Source: Sphingomonas morindae (GTDB lineage Bacteria; Pseudomonadota; Alphaproteobacteria; Sphingomonadales; Sphingomonadaceae). From it: a DNA stretch of 64,000 bases. The notes below the pieces were generated by a model. The model saw only the letters and a program-made list of their open reading frames with translations, did not search any database and was not told the DNA's origin. The stretch is from the NCBI RefSeq assembly GCF_023822065.1, contig NZ_CP084930.1:2806001-2870000 (forward strand), written 5' to 3'. This document shows positions 9,079-17,252 of the stretch, piece by piece. Each line of letters begins with the position of its first letter. Positions within the stretch are counted from its first letter, which is position 1. A program made the translations under genes and the position numbers.

Positions 9079-9744
9079 TCAGGACATCCCGCGAAGCTGC
9101 AAGCGATGATGAACGTCGCATGCTTCCTCGATGGAATCATAGAGTACCAACGTGCCACCGTAGAGGACCGCGCCCCGCGTTGTATAGGCACGAAGCGTGC
9201 CTGGATCGTGCGACGTCATGATCAGCGACGCGCTCTTGCGGCGCGTGTGCAGCGCTTCCTCGGAGCGGGCGCGGAAGCGCTCGTCACCGGCGCCCGTTAC
9301 CTCGTCGACCAGGTAGCATTCGAACTCGATCGCAAGCGAAATTCCGAAGGCGAGGCGCGCCTGCATGCCAGCCGAATAGGTGCTAACGGGCTGATATAGA
9401 TAGGCGCCGAGCTGGGCAAAATCGTCGACGAAGTCGAGCAGTTCCCGCTCGTCGCGCTTGTAGATCCGAGAGATGAAACGGGCATTGTCGGCACCGGTCA
9501 GGGACGATTGAAAGCAGCTGGACAGCCCGAGCGGCCAAGACGTCAGCATCGACCGCGTGACGCGGCCGCGGGTTGGCTTTTCCACGCCGGCGAGCAGGCG
9601 CAGCAATGTGGACTTGCCGGCCCCATTGGCGCCGCAGATACCGACCGACTCACCCTTTGACAGCGCGAAATTGAGGTCGGTAAACACCACCTTTGTGGAT
9701 TTGCCGATGTGATAGTGCTTGGTAACGTTATCCGCCCGGATCAT
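9079..9744 (-). CDS. kpsT: capsule polysaccharide ABC exporter, ATPase subunit KpsT
   Basis: 221 residues from the ATG at 9744 (GGTGAGAG upstream); the 8-residue longer version is less typical of the family. Walker A is 'GANGAGKST', the signature is 'YSAGMQARLAFG' (the reduced form usual in KpsT-type exporters), Walker B is 'CYLVDEVTGAGD' and the switch His is in 'MTSHDPGTL'. With KpsM it forms the inner-membrane ABC transporter that exports the finished lipid-linked chain. Unusually, it is separated from kpsM by about 4.2 kb that includes two plus-strand genes. Divergent transcription starts within the 236 bp upstream. Confidence 0.93.
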   Translation of the reverse strand: MIRADNVTKHYHIGKSTKVVFTDLNFALSKGESVGICGANGAGKSTLLRLLAGVEKPTRGRVTRSMLTSWPLGLSSCFQSSLTGADNARFISRIYKRDERELLDFVDDFAQLGAYLYQPVSTYSAGMQARLAFGISLAIEFECYLVDEVTGAGDERFRARSEEALHTRRKSASLIMTSHDPGTLRAYTTRGAVLYGGTLVLYDSIEEACDVHHRLQLRGMS

Positions 9745-9980
9745 TGCTCTCACCAACAGCCGCGCCACCCGCGCAGGCGGTATGTGGCCATGGAATTGCG
9801 CGGTCGTTTAGCCGCTTTGGCTCGACCTGGGTAGTCCTTCCAATTGCGCGCCGGAGCCGCGGCAATCGGGTCACCCCCGTTTGCGGCCCCGTTCGCCCCT
9901 GCGACTGGCAGGCGCGTTGCGCTCACCGAGCCGCCGGGCTAGTTGGAGCGGCCTTGCTGCAGATTGGGCTTTCAAGTCGT
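9745..9980. promoter_or_regulatory. divergent intergenic region between kpsT and a GT4 gene
   Basis: 236 bp with no coding sequence I can support: the plus-strand frame is open, but the family-like start is the ATG at 9981. It must hold promoters for kpsT (minus) and for the GT4-methyltransferase pair (plus). The 9-mer AATTGCGCG occurs twice in direct orientation, at 9794-9802 and 9842-9850, each preceded by a different base. I cannot identify convincing -35/-10 pairs. Confidence 0.45.
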
Positions 9981-11309
9981 ATGGCATTACCGCAGATCGG
10001 ACTCGATGGCTATAATCTGGCGATGCCGCATGGTACCGGAGTGGCTACCTATGGCGTCACGCTGGCCGCTACGCTGCGATCAATGGGCGCCAATGTGACC
10101 GGCCTGTTCGGCCTTCCGGTAGCTGGCGATCCTGATCTCCGCGAGGTGCTATTCTACGATCTGGTGCAGAGGCCGCCGAGCGCGCAAAAGCGCCGGCGCC
10201 GCTGGCACCATGGCTTACGGGAGGCACTCCGTCCGCTTGCCGGCTTCTCGCTCGCCGAGGTGCCGTCGAGCGGTCACGTTGAGAAGGGCGCCTTTGCGAG
10301 CCGCCTCCCGCAGTTCGACCGCCTGCTTAGTGCGGGAGGCCTGTTCGAGGCCGCGCATGCGCATTTTGCCGCATTCGGTCGCTTCACCACGCTCCGGGTC
10401 GCCAATCCACCCGAGGTGATGCATTGGACCTACCCGGTTCCGATCCGCCTAGCCGGAGCGCGCAACATCTATACGTTACACGATCTGGTGCCGCTCCGCC
10501 TTCCGTACACGACGCTCGACGACAAGAAGACCTACTATAGCCTGGTGAAACGCTGCGCGAAACAAGGCGATCATATCGTCACGGTGTCCGAGGCCAGCGC
10601 GGCGGATATCGTCTCACGATTCGGTGTTCCGCATGATCGCATCACCAATACCTACCAGGCGTCTCCGCCGCCCACGAGCATCGGTGCCAGCGCCGAGGAC
10701 GCAGCCATGGTGGAAGGCATATTCGGTTTGCGACCGGGCGGCTATTTTCTGTTCTTCGGCGCGATCGAACCAAAGAAAAATATCGGTCGACTGATCGAGG
10801 CGTATCTGACGCTGCGCAGCGAAACGCCGCTGGTTTTAGTCGGCGCGCGAGCGTGGCAGAGCGAAGAGGAACTGCGGCTGCTCGGGGGCGCAGGGGCGCT
10901 CAGTGGCGGCTATGGTCAGCGGCTCGGCGATCGCGTTGTGCGGCTAGAATATCTGCCGCGGCAGCTCCTGTTCCGCCTGATTCGATGTGCCAAGGCAGTA
11001 GCGTTCCCGTCGCTTTATGAGGGTTTCGGGCTTCCGGTGCATGAGGCGATGTTGCTCGGCACGCCGGTGCTATCAAGCAATGTCAGCTCGATCCCGGAAG
11101 TTGCGGGCGATGGCGCGCTGCTCGTGGATCCCTATGACACCAACGCTATCGCAGAAGGTCTGAAGCGGCTCGATGAGGACGCTGCCCTCCGAGAATCGCT
11201 TCGCGCGGCCGGGCCGCGCCATGCCCAGCGCTTCTCGATCGATCACTATCGCGCGCGCCTCCAAAGCCTTTACGAACGTGTTGTGAGTCAGCCCAGCCGC
11301 GCGGCGTGA
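9981..11309 (+). CDS. GT4 family glycosyltransferase
   Basis: 442 residues from the ATG at 9981 ('MALPQIGLDGYNLAMPHGTG'). The frame is open further upstream but without family-like sequence. GT-B features: 'GTGVATYGVTLAATL' near the start, 'NIYTLHDLVPLRLP', 'FFGAIEPKKNIGRLIEAY' and the EX7E motif in 'PSLYEGFGLPVHEAMLLG'. It transfers a nucleotide-activated sugar during polymer assembly in the cytoplasm. It is oriented against the flanking kps genes and lies 24 bp before a methyltransferase gene. It resembles the GT4 enzyme at 31031-32155 along its whole length, including the 'WTYPVPI' / 'WAYPVPI' segment, so the two are probably paralogues. Donor and acceptor are unknown. Confidence 0.87.
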   Translation: MALPQIGLDGYNLAMPHGTGVATYGVTLAATLRSMGANVTGLFGLPVAGDPDLREVLFYDLVQRPPSAQKRRRRWHHGLREALRPLAGFSLAEVPSSGHVEKGAFASRLPQFDRLLSAGGLFEAAHAHFAAFGRFTTLRVANPPEVMHWTYPVPIRLAGARNIYTLHDLVPLRLPYTTLDDKKTYYSLVKRCAKQGDHIVTVSEASAADIVSRFGVPHDRITNTYQASPPPTSIGASAEDAAMVEGIFGLRPGGYFLFFGAIEPKKNIGRLIEAYLTLRSETPLVLVGARAWQSEEELRLLGGAGALSGGYGQRLGDRVVRLEYLPRQLLFRLIRCAKAVAFPSLYEGFGLPVHEAMLLGTPVLSSNVSSIPEVAGDGALLVDPYDTNAIAEGLKRLDEDAALRESLRAAGPRHAQRFSIDHYRARLQSLYERVVSQPSRAA

Positions 11310-11333
11310 TCCCGCGGTATCTGGAGAACGAGG

Positions 11334-12677
11334 ATGAATGACTTAGTCGCAGGCGGTGCTGCGATCGCGCAAGGCTTGGAACTCGATCCGTTTGGCTTCG
11401 TGCCGAGCTATGCTAGCCGAATTATCGGTCTCGGAGGCCACGAAGCGTCGCAGGAGCCGGCTTATGCCTTTCATACGCCCTATATCTATTGCTCGCCGGG
11501 CGAGGTGACGTTCCGCTTTAAGTTTAGCGGCCTGCACGCCAGCCTCGGCAACCTCACTATCCGCATCAACGGCATCGCCCCCACCTCCGGCGGGGTTGCG
11601 CGGACAATCAAGCTGACCGCGAAGCCGCTGCGTGACCTAGCCCATCTCGATGGCGAGATGAGCATCTCGATCAAGGCCAAATCGGGCGTTCTCTACGCGG
11701 CGGTGGGCCTGATCCATGGTGTCACCGACGCCGCGGCCGAGCGATTGACCGTCACGATCGATCGGCCAAGCGACGGCCGCGAATTTGATGAAGAGCTTGA
11801 GCTCGCACGCAAGACGGTGTTCGGCCAGACCGCGGCTCGGGAGGTGGCACATCTCATCTCGCCCTTGCCGGCGACGATCGCTGATCCGGTTTCGCAGATG
11901 TGCACGGCTTCGCAATTCGACGAACCGACATATGACTTCTGGGTCGAGGCGATGCGCGCACCCAAGACGCGCCACCGCAAGCAATGGGAATTTGTGTACA
12001 TCCTGCAGGCGCTGGAGCGCTACGGTGTTCTTCAGCCTGGCGCGCGCGGGCTCGGCTTCGGCGTCGGCGAGGAGCCGATCCCGGCCGTGTTGGCATCTCG
12101 CGGCTGCGAACTCGTCGCGACTGACCTATCCGAGGAGGACGAGCGGGCGGCTGGCTGGCGGGGCACCGGCCAGCATGCCGCCTCTCTGGAGAAGCTGCTG
12201 CGTCCGGATATTTGCCCGAACGAGTTGGTGCTCGAGCGAGTCAGCCATCGCGCCGTCGACATGAACCAGATTCCCGCTGACCTGCGAGACTTCGATTTCT
12301 GCTGGTCGTCCTGTGCGCTCGAGCATCTCGGCTCGATCGATCACGGTCTACGCTTCATTCACAATTCGCTGCAGACGCTGAAGATTGGCGGCGTCGCGGT
12401 GCATACCACCGAACTCAATCTCAGCTCCAATTCTGACACGCTAGAAGAAGGTGGTACGGTCCTGTTCCGTCGCAAGGACTTCGAGCGCTTGTGCTTGGAT
12501 CTCGTGTCGCTCGGTCATGAGGTGGCGCAGATCAAGTTTGACCAGGGCGAACAGCCGCTTGACCGGCATGTCGACATGCCGCCGTATCGCCACGACGAGC
12601 ACCTCAAACTTGCGCTTTCCAACTATGTCACTACCTCGTTCGGCGTGATTATCCGCCGGGGCTCTTCGGCTTTCTGA
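11334..12677 (+). CDS. SAM-dependent methyltransferase-like protein with beta-rich N-terminal domain (copy 1)
   Basis: 447 residues. Residues ~1-165 are beta-rich and not recognised. From ~205 there is a class I methyltransferase-like domain: 'GARGLGFGVGEEPIPAVLA' (motif I), 'LVATDLSEED' (motif II acidic end) and 'FDFCWSSCALEHLGSID' (motif IV region). The second half is clearly homologous to the protein at 26263-27306: both have 'HRK-W', 'GLGFG-G-EP-P--LASRG', 'DMN-IPADL-DFDFCWS-CALEHLG' and 'HTTE-N'. It lies 24 bp after the GT4 gene, which suggests sugar or chain-end methylation. The reaction is not established for this family as far as I can tell. Confidence 0.78.
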   Translation: MNDLVAGGAAIAQGLELDPFGFVPSYASRIIGLGGHEASQEPAYAFHTPYIYCSPGEVTFRFKFSGLHASLGNLTIRINGIAPTSGGVARTIKLTAKPLRDLAHLDGEMSISIKAKSGVLYAAVGLIHGVTDAAAERLTVTIDRPSDGREFDEELELARKTVFGQTAAREVAHLISPLPATIADPVSQMCTASQFDEPTYDFWVEAMRAPKTRHRKQWEFVYILQALERYGVLQPGARGLGFGVGEEPIPAVLASRGCELVATDLSEEDERAAGWRGTGQHAASLEKLLRPDICPNELVLERVSHRAVDMNQIPADLRDFDFCWSSCALEHLGSIDHGLRFIHNSLQTLKIGGVAVHTTELNLSSNSDTLEEGGTVLFRRKDFERLCLDLVSLGHEVAQIKFDQGEQPLDRHVDMPPYRHDEHLKLALSNYVTTSFGVIIRRGSSAF

Positions 12678-12712
12678 GTGCCGGTGAAGAGGGGCGTGCG
12701 CCGGGTTGCTTG

Positions 12713-12738
12713 GGCCGGGAGGCGCCCGCCTCCCGGCC
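12713..12738. terminator. hairpin between convergent methyltransferase and kpsE genes
   Basis: A perfect 12-bp inverted repeat, GGCCGGGAGGCG against CGCCTCCCGGCC with two central bases, lies in the 68-bp gap between the convergent genes ending at 12677 and 12746. It could stop transcription from both sides. There is no run of T on either strand, so it may be an attenuating hairpin rather than a classical intrinsic terminator. Confidence 0.6.
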
Positions 12739-12745
12739 GGACCGC

Positions 12746-13909
12746 TCAGATCGCATGCTCCTTCACGCCGGCGATCACTAGCCAGCCAATTCCATAGGCG
12801 ACCAGCAGCGTGATAAGCATCGTCGCGACGATGCGCAGGCGGTGCGGGTAGAGCGCCTTCACCGGCATGCTCGGATCCACAATCCGCACCAGATAGAGAC
12901 TTTGACGCCGCGCTTGCTCGCGCGCCTTTTCCAGCGCCGCGGCAGCCGTATCGTAGCGCTTACCGGCGAATTGCTGGCGCACGCGGAGATCCTCGTAATT
13001 GCCGAGCCGCGCCGCAATCGTTTTGCTTCCGCCGGTCAGCGTCGCTGCCTGGCGATCGACCTCCGTTGAAAGCGCACGCACGCGGGCGTCCATTGCTTTG
13101 TACTGGGGGCTGTTACGACCAACCATGCGGGCGACCACGTCGAGTTGCGCGCGCGCCGCGACGAGATTGCCCGTGATGGTCTTTACCAATGTGGTTTGCG
13201 CCTCGCCCGAGGTCATGGGATCGACATCGGCGTGGGTCTGGCGGAAATTGGTGACTTCCCGTTCGATCTGGCGCGCATTGTCCTCCGCCTCGCTCAACTG
13301 CCGTTCTGCGGAGGAAACGGCATCGGCATAGGCGCGCTCATTAAGCTGGTTTACCCGCTGCTCGCCAAGCTTCAGAAGTTCTTGGATAAGGGCAAAGGAG
13401 TCGCCCGGCCGAAAGGTGCGCACCTGCAGCGTGGAAATACCAGTGTCACGATTGTAGCGAACCGTCACCATGCCTTCGTAATAGCTGTGCAACCGCTCGG
13501 GCGTCGGATAGGCCGGCTTCAGCTTGTAAAATGGATCCGCGCCGGGACGGCGGAAAATTTCAATCAGGTTCAGCTTCTTTTGCAGCGTATCGACGGCCTC
13601 TTGTGAGGCGAGATAATCGCCCACGCCCATCGCCTGCGACTGCGAAACGGACATGGTCGAAAAGCCGATCAGATCCCCGAAGCTGCTCGGCGTGCTGCTG
13701 GTGCTGCCAGGGCTTTGGATGGTGAAATGCGCCTCGGTCTCATACTGGTCGGCCGCCACGAGATAGAGGTAGGCGGCGACGAGCAGCGTCGGTGCGACTA
13801 CGATCAGCAGAAAGATGCGCTTTTCCACGATCCAGTTGCGGATCGATTGGATCAGCGTCGGCCGGGCAGGCTTAACCTGAGCGGGTGCTATGAAGCCGTG
13901 CATATTCAT
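12746..13909 (-). CDS. kpsE: capsule export inner-membrane protein KpsE (PCP family)
   Basis: 387 residues with the polysaccharide co-polymerase layout: an N-terminal transmembrane segment ('IFLLIVVAPTLLVAAYLYLV', about 33-52), a long periplasmic part rich in Gln, Glu and Ala with coiled-coil character (about 190-330, for example 'RQLSEAEDNARQIEREVTNF'), a 'PHRLRIV' segment and a C-terminal transmembrane helix (about 360-380). KpsE spans the periplasm and couples the KpsMT transporter to the outer-membrane channel. It ends just beyond the hairpin at 12713-12738 and lies 37 bp from kpsM, with the same strand and order as in group 2/3 capsule loci. Confidence 0.9.
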   Translation of the reverse strand: MNMHGFIAPAQVKPARPTLIQSIRNWIVEKRIFLLIVVAPTLLVAAYLYLVAADQYETEAHFTIQSPGSTSSTPSSFGDLIGFSTMSVSQSQAMGVGDYLASQEAVDTLQKKLNLIEIFRRPGADPFYKLKPAYPTPERLHSYYEGMVTVRYNRDTGISTLQVRTFRPGDSFALIQELLKLGEQRVNQLNERAYADAVSSAERQLSEAEDNARQIEREVTNFRQTHADVDPMTSGEAQTTLVKTITGNLVAARAQLDVVARMVGRNSPQYKAMDARVRALSTEVDRQAATLTGGSKTIAARLGNYEDLRVRQQFAGKRYDTAAAALEKAREQARRQSLYLVRIVDPSMPVKALYPHRLRIVATMLITLLVAYGIGWLVIAGVKEHAI

Positions 13910-13946
13910 GAAATAAGCCTATCGTTTCCTGAACGCTGCAACCAGA

Positions 13947-14756
13947 TCAACCAAGGTGAATGCGTGCCGGCACGGTGCGAATGGCAAACAGGCCGGCGAG
14001 CGACAAGCCGAGACACCAAGCGGTAAGGTATTCAAAGTCCACGTACTCGAGCGTCGCGCTGGCGAATTGCCCATAGCGGATCGTTTCAAACATGTGCGCC
14101 ATCGGCACCCAGAGAATTGCCTTCCGCAGCGTCTCCGGTAGCCACGAAACCCGAACGAACGCACCCGAAAGCGGCATCATGAAATAGGTGAACGGATGGA
14201 CCAATCGTTCAAGCAGAGGCCGCTCGTAGGTGCCGCCGGCAATCAGCATCGACAGGCCCATCGATAGCCAGAACACATAGAAGATGCCGAGCGCGAGATA
14301 GAGCGGCCGCTCCGGGAGCGACATGAAGCCTAGCAGATTCGCGAGAAAGGCGAGCACAAAGAAGGCGGCGAGGGTGCCTCCGAGCTCGAGAATGCCCCGG
14401 GCCAGCGTCACGTCAAGCACGGTCACCATCCGGTGGTAGAGCAAGGGGGTGTTGCCCTGAAGCGACCCTTCCGCGCGGTTGACGATGCCCCGGAAAATGA
14501 TGAAGATCGAGTAGCCCACTACGGAAAAGGCGACGGGATCGACGTCACCCTCATGCGAGCTTTGTCCGCTGTGGAGAAGGGCGATCACGGTTCCGAGCAT
14601 CAGCGGTTCGCCGATGAGCCACAGATACCCGATATTGTCGCGCCCGTAGCGGGTGTGGAGTTCGCGCATGATAAGCGCGCCAAGCACCTGCATTTGCACC
14701 TTGAATGCTTCGCGCAGCCCGCGTTGCTGCCCGACTCTGTCAGCTTCGGTGATCAT
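13947..14756 (-). CDS. kpsM: capsule polysaccharide ABC exporter, permease subunit KpsM
   Basis: 269 residues of ABC-2 permease type with about six membrane segments. Family cues are 'ALIMRELHTRYGRDNIGYLW' near the N-terminus, 'RGIVNRAEGSLQGNTPLLYH' and 'HPFTYFMMPLSGAFV'. I chose the ATG at 14756 over an upstream TTG because its ATGA overlaps the stop of the GT4 gene before it. It pairs with KpsT (9079-9744) to move the polysaccharide across the inner membrane. The gene is followed by kpsE, so permease and co-polymerase are co-transcribed while the ATPase is encoded separately. Confidence 0.92.
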   Translation of the reverse strand: MITEADRVGQQRGLREAFKVQMQVLGALIMRELHTRYGRDNIGYLWLIGEPLMLGTVIALLHSGQSSHEGDVDPVAFSVVGYSIFIIFRGIVNRAEGSLQGNTPLLYHRMVTVLDVTLARGILELGGTLAAFFVLAFLANLLGFMSLPERPLYLALGIFYVFWLSMGLSMLIAGGTYERPLLERLVHPFTYFMMPLSGAFVRVSWLPETLRKAILWVPMAHMFETIRYGQFASATLEYVDFEYLTAWCLGLSLAGLFAIRTVPARIHLG

Positions 14757-15967
14757 GCGCAAAGCCTATGCACGAAATCGAGCACCAGCGCGAGATGATC
14801 GCGCCAGGCCATGGGCCGCCATCCTACCATACGCTGCAGTTGCGCCGCACGGCGCGGTGATGCCAGATCGGCATAGGCGAGGATGGCATCACGCCAGCCT
14901 GGCCCGTCGAGCGGATCGAGAAACTCCGGAACCTCGCCGCCGGCTTCGCGCAACGCCGGCAGATCCGAGCAGACGACCGGGGTGCCAAGCGCGAGGGCTT
15001 CCGGGACAGGCATGCCAAACCCTTCAGCGAAACTTGGGAGCAGAAGCGCACGCGCGCCGGCAATCAGGCTGCGGACCTCGGCGTCGCGCAGATGCGAGCG
15101 CTCCTCGACGCACGAGCCAAGCGCGGGGCAGCGTTCCAGCAGGTCGACAACCTGCTCATTCTCCCAGCCACGCCGCCCGATCACGACCAGCCGCGGCAGC
15201 TGCGTCGGATCCCGGCTCTCGGCGAGTTGCCGCCAGAGGTGGAGCAGGAGCAGATGGTTCTTGCGTGGCTCGATCGTACCGAGGCAAACAAAATAAGGGC
15301 GTTGGTCGTGCGCCAGCGGGGGTGGCGCGGGTACCGGCTCATGCCCGAGATGGGCTACGATCGCCGGGATGGGGCGGCCCGCGCGGTCAAGATAAGGGCG
15401 CACATCGTTCAGCGTCGCCTGTGAATTTGCGATAAGGCCGTCGGCCTGACGGGCAAGCGTTTCGATTCTTTTGAGATGCAGACGATCGCCGCCGGGGCGC
15501 GCATATTCGGGATGGGTGACCGGAATGATGTCGTGCAGAAGGCACACGAACTTCGCGCGTTCCTTTGCGATGATCGTGCGGACTAGGGCCGGCTTAGTGA
15601 GATGGTGCGGGGATGCCTGAAGCAGAACACGCGCGCCGCCGCCGGATGGCACCGGGCGTGGCCGTGTGCGCCACAATATGCTGAGCAGATGCGCCTTGTG
15701 CGCCGCCCAAGATCGCGCCTGCCGCGCATCTTCCCATTCGTGATCGACGAGGCGGATGAAGTCCGTCGCGGCGTGCTCTGGAAGCCGCCCGTAAAAGCCG
15801 CTTGGATGCACCGCCGCGAAGCGGAGGCGCTCCGGCGCGGCGGCGATTAGCCCATTGGCATAGGCGAGCTCGACCCGATCGACCCCGGTCGGCGTCTTGT
15901 GGAGGATACGCGATACGAGGCGCGACAGATCGAGGATGATCTCCGGTCCGGCTCCCGCTCCGCTCAT
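14753..15967 (-). CDS. GT4 family glycosyltransferase between kpsS and kpsM
   Basis: 404 residues, GT-B fold of the GT4 family: 'HKTPTGVDRVELAYANGL' near the start, 'FVCLLHDIIPVTHPEY', 'FVCLGTIEPRKNHLLLLHLW' and the EX7E motif in 'PSFAEGFGMPVPEALALG'. It overlaps both neighbours by 4 bp (ATGA), so it is locked into the kpsS-GT4-kpsM-kpsE operon. That position suggests an early sugar transfer onto, or close to, the Kdo linker, but this is inference. The N-terminal family resembles the third domain of the giant enzyme at 3572-7309 ('TGIQRVVRS' / 'TGVDRVELA'). Confidence 0.87.
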   Translation of the reverse strand: MSGAGAGPEIILDLSRLVSRILHKTPTGVDRVELAYANGLIAAAPERLRFAAVHPSGFYGRLPEHAATDFIRLVDHEWEDARQARSWAAHKAHLLSILWRTRPRPVPSGGGARVLLQASPHHLTKPALVRTIIAKERAKFVCLLHDIIPVTHPEYARPGGDRLHLKRIETLARQADGLIANSQATLNDVRPYLDRAGRPIPAIVAHLGHEPVPAPPPLAHDQRPYFVCLGTIEPRKNHLLLLHLWRQLAESRDPTQLPRLVVIGRRGWENEQVVDLLERCPALGSCVEERSHLRDAEVRSLIAGARALLLPSFAEGFGMPVPEALALGTPVVCSDLPALREAGGEVPEFLDPLDGPGWRDAILAYADLASPRRAAQLQRMVGWRPMAWRDHLALVLDFVHRLCA

Positions 15968-17220
15968 CGGCCCCCCCGCTGCGCCGAAGCCGGCACGCCT
16001 ATCTCGTCCTCCTCATCTTCCGCAAGCAAACGCCCGGTCGCCACCGCGACGAGCAGTTCTATGCCGATGTCGCTTAGAAAGGCGCCGTGGATCAGGCATC
16101 GATGAGCAAGGACCCGATAGAACGCGTCCCAGGTCGCTGGGTCCGGCCCACGCGGAGCTCGCCAGAAGCTGTCGAGCGGCTGCTGGTCTGTGATATCGGC
16201 GATATCGTACACCGCTTGTCCCAGCACCTTGGTGGGGATTCCGGCGGCAAGCGACAGAGTGCCGCTTGTGCTGTTCACAGTCACAACCCCGCGCGCCTCC
16301 TGCACGAGGCGCAGCAGATCGGCATTCTGAACGAAGTGCACGCGATCGGCAACGCCCGCGGCGACGGCGGCGTCCGCGACGATGCTGCGCCACTCGATCA
16401 GCCCCGACTCCAGCGGATGTTCCTTGACGAGAAGGTGGCACTCGGCGGGTGCGTGCGCGACAAAGCTTTGAAGCACCATCTGGAAAGCGGTGATCATCGA
16501 GCCAAAGGGCGAGTGTACCCGAATCTGGTAGTCGGAGTTCAGCTGTAGAGGCAGCAGGAAGAAGGGCGATCCGCTGAGTTGGCTAAGTGCCTCTCGGTCC
16601 AGCGCATCCCGGTCGATCCTCTGCCTGAAGCGGCGCAAATAGGCGATCCCTTCCCACACCGGGTTGCGGCTCCGATGGGAGCCGTGGAACGGAAAGCGCC
16701 AGTGCTGAAGGACAACCTCCGCGTAATAGAAGAAGGCGGCCCAGCCTCTCGCGGCACGATAGGAGGGAATGGCCGGATAAACCGGCGGCCGCGGCAGTTT
16801 GGCTGCGGCTGCGCGATACCACTCGGGCGACCGCGGCAGCGAGGAGCGGCCGTTCACACCATCGCGCTCAAGCGTCACCCAGTCGGGACGGACATAACCT
16901 TCCTCAAACACGTGAACGCGCGCGCCGGCGCGCTGAGCGGCTTCGATGGCGATAAGATGGGGCGGGCGATTGTCGCCGAACAAGACGAGATCGGTGATGC
17001 CCCATCGCCGCAGGTAGCGATCGATATAGCCCGGCCAACTGCTCGTCGTGCCCCGATAATTGTCGCCTGAGGGCCAGGTGGCGAAATCGCCGCCATTGAG
17101 GTTGATCCGGCGGACGCGGCAACCGGCCTGCTCAATTGCCTTGCCCAGCTTCGGAAAGAAGGAGCCGTGCGGGCCTTGCAGGAAAAGAAAGGCGCGAGGT
17201 GCGCGGTTGCGCTGTTTCAT
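15964..17220 (-). CDS. kpsS: capsule Kdo-linker transferase KpsS
   Basis: 418 residues of the capsule polysaccharide synthesis (KpsS/KpsC) family: 'FLFLQGPHGSFFPKLGKAIE' at the start, 'FEEGYVRPDWVTLERDGVN', 'HLLVKEHPLESGLIEW' and 'GVVTVNSTSGTLSLAAGIPT'. KpsS adds the first beta-linked Kdo to the phosphatidylglycerol acceptor on which ABC-exported capsules are built. The motifs, including the Glu-Glu of 'FEEGY' and the His-Pro of 'KEHP', look intact. The next gene overlaps by 4 bp. The presence of kdsA, kdsB and kpsF in the same window agrees with a Kdo-based linker. Confidence 0.9.
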   Translation of the reverse strand: MKQRNRAPRAFLFLQGPHGSFFPKLGKAIEQAGCRVRRINLNGGDFATWPSGDNYRGTTSSWPGYIDRYLRRWGITDLVLFGDNRPPHLIAIEAAQRAGARVHVFEEGYVRPDWVTLERDGVNGRSSLPRSPEWYRAAAAKLPRPPVYPAIPSYRAARGWAAFFYYAEVVLQHWRFPFHGSHRSRNPVWEGIAYLRRFRQRIDRDALDREALSQLSGSPFFLLPLQLNSDYQIRVHSPFGSMITAFQMVLQSFVAHAPAECHLLVKEHPLESGLIEWRSIVADAAVAAGVADRVHFVQNADLLRLVQEARGVVTVNSTSGTLSLAAGIPTKVLGQAVYDIADITDQQPLDSFWRAPRGPDPATWDAFYRVLAHRCLIHGAFLSDIGIELLVAVATGRLLAEDEEDEIGVPASAQRGGR

Positions 17221-17252
17221 TGGCTCAGCGCCCGCTTTCGGCCGTGCAGGGG

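Noticed and set aside
9744-9980. 79-residue N-terminal extension of the GT4 protein
   Set aside because: It is not like the GT4 family, overlaps the kpsT start and promoter region, and the paralogue at 31031 begins at the equivalent of 9981.
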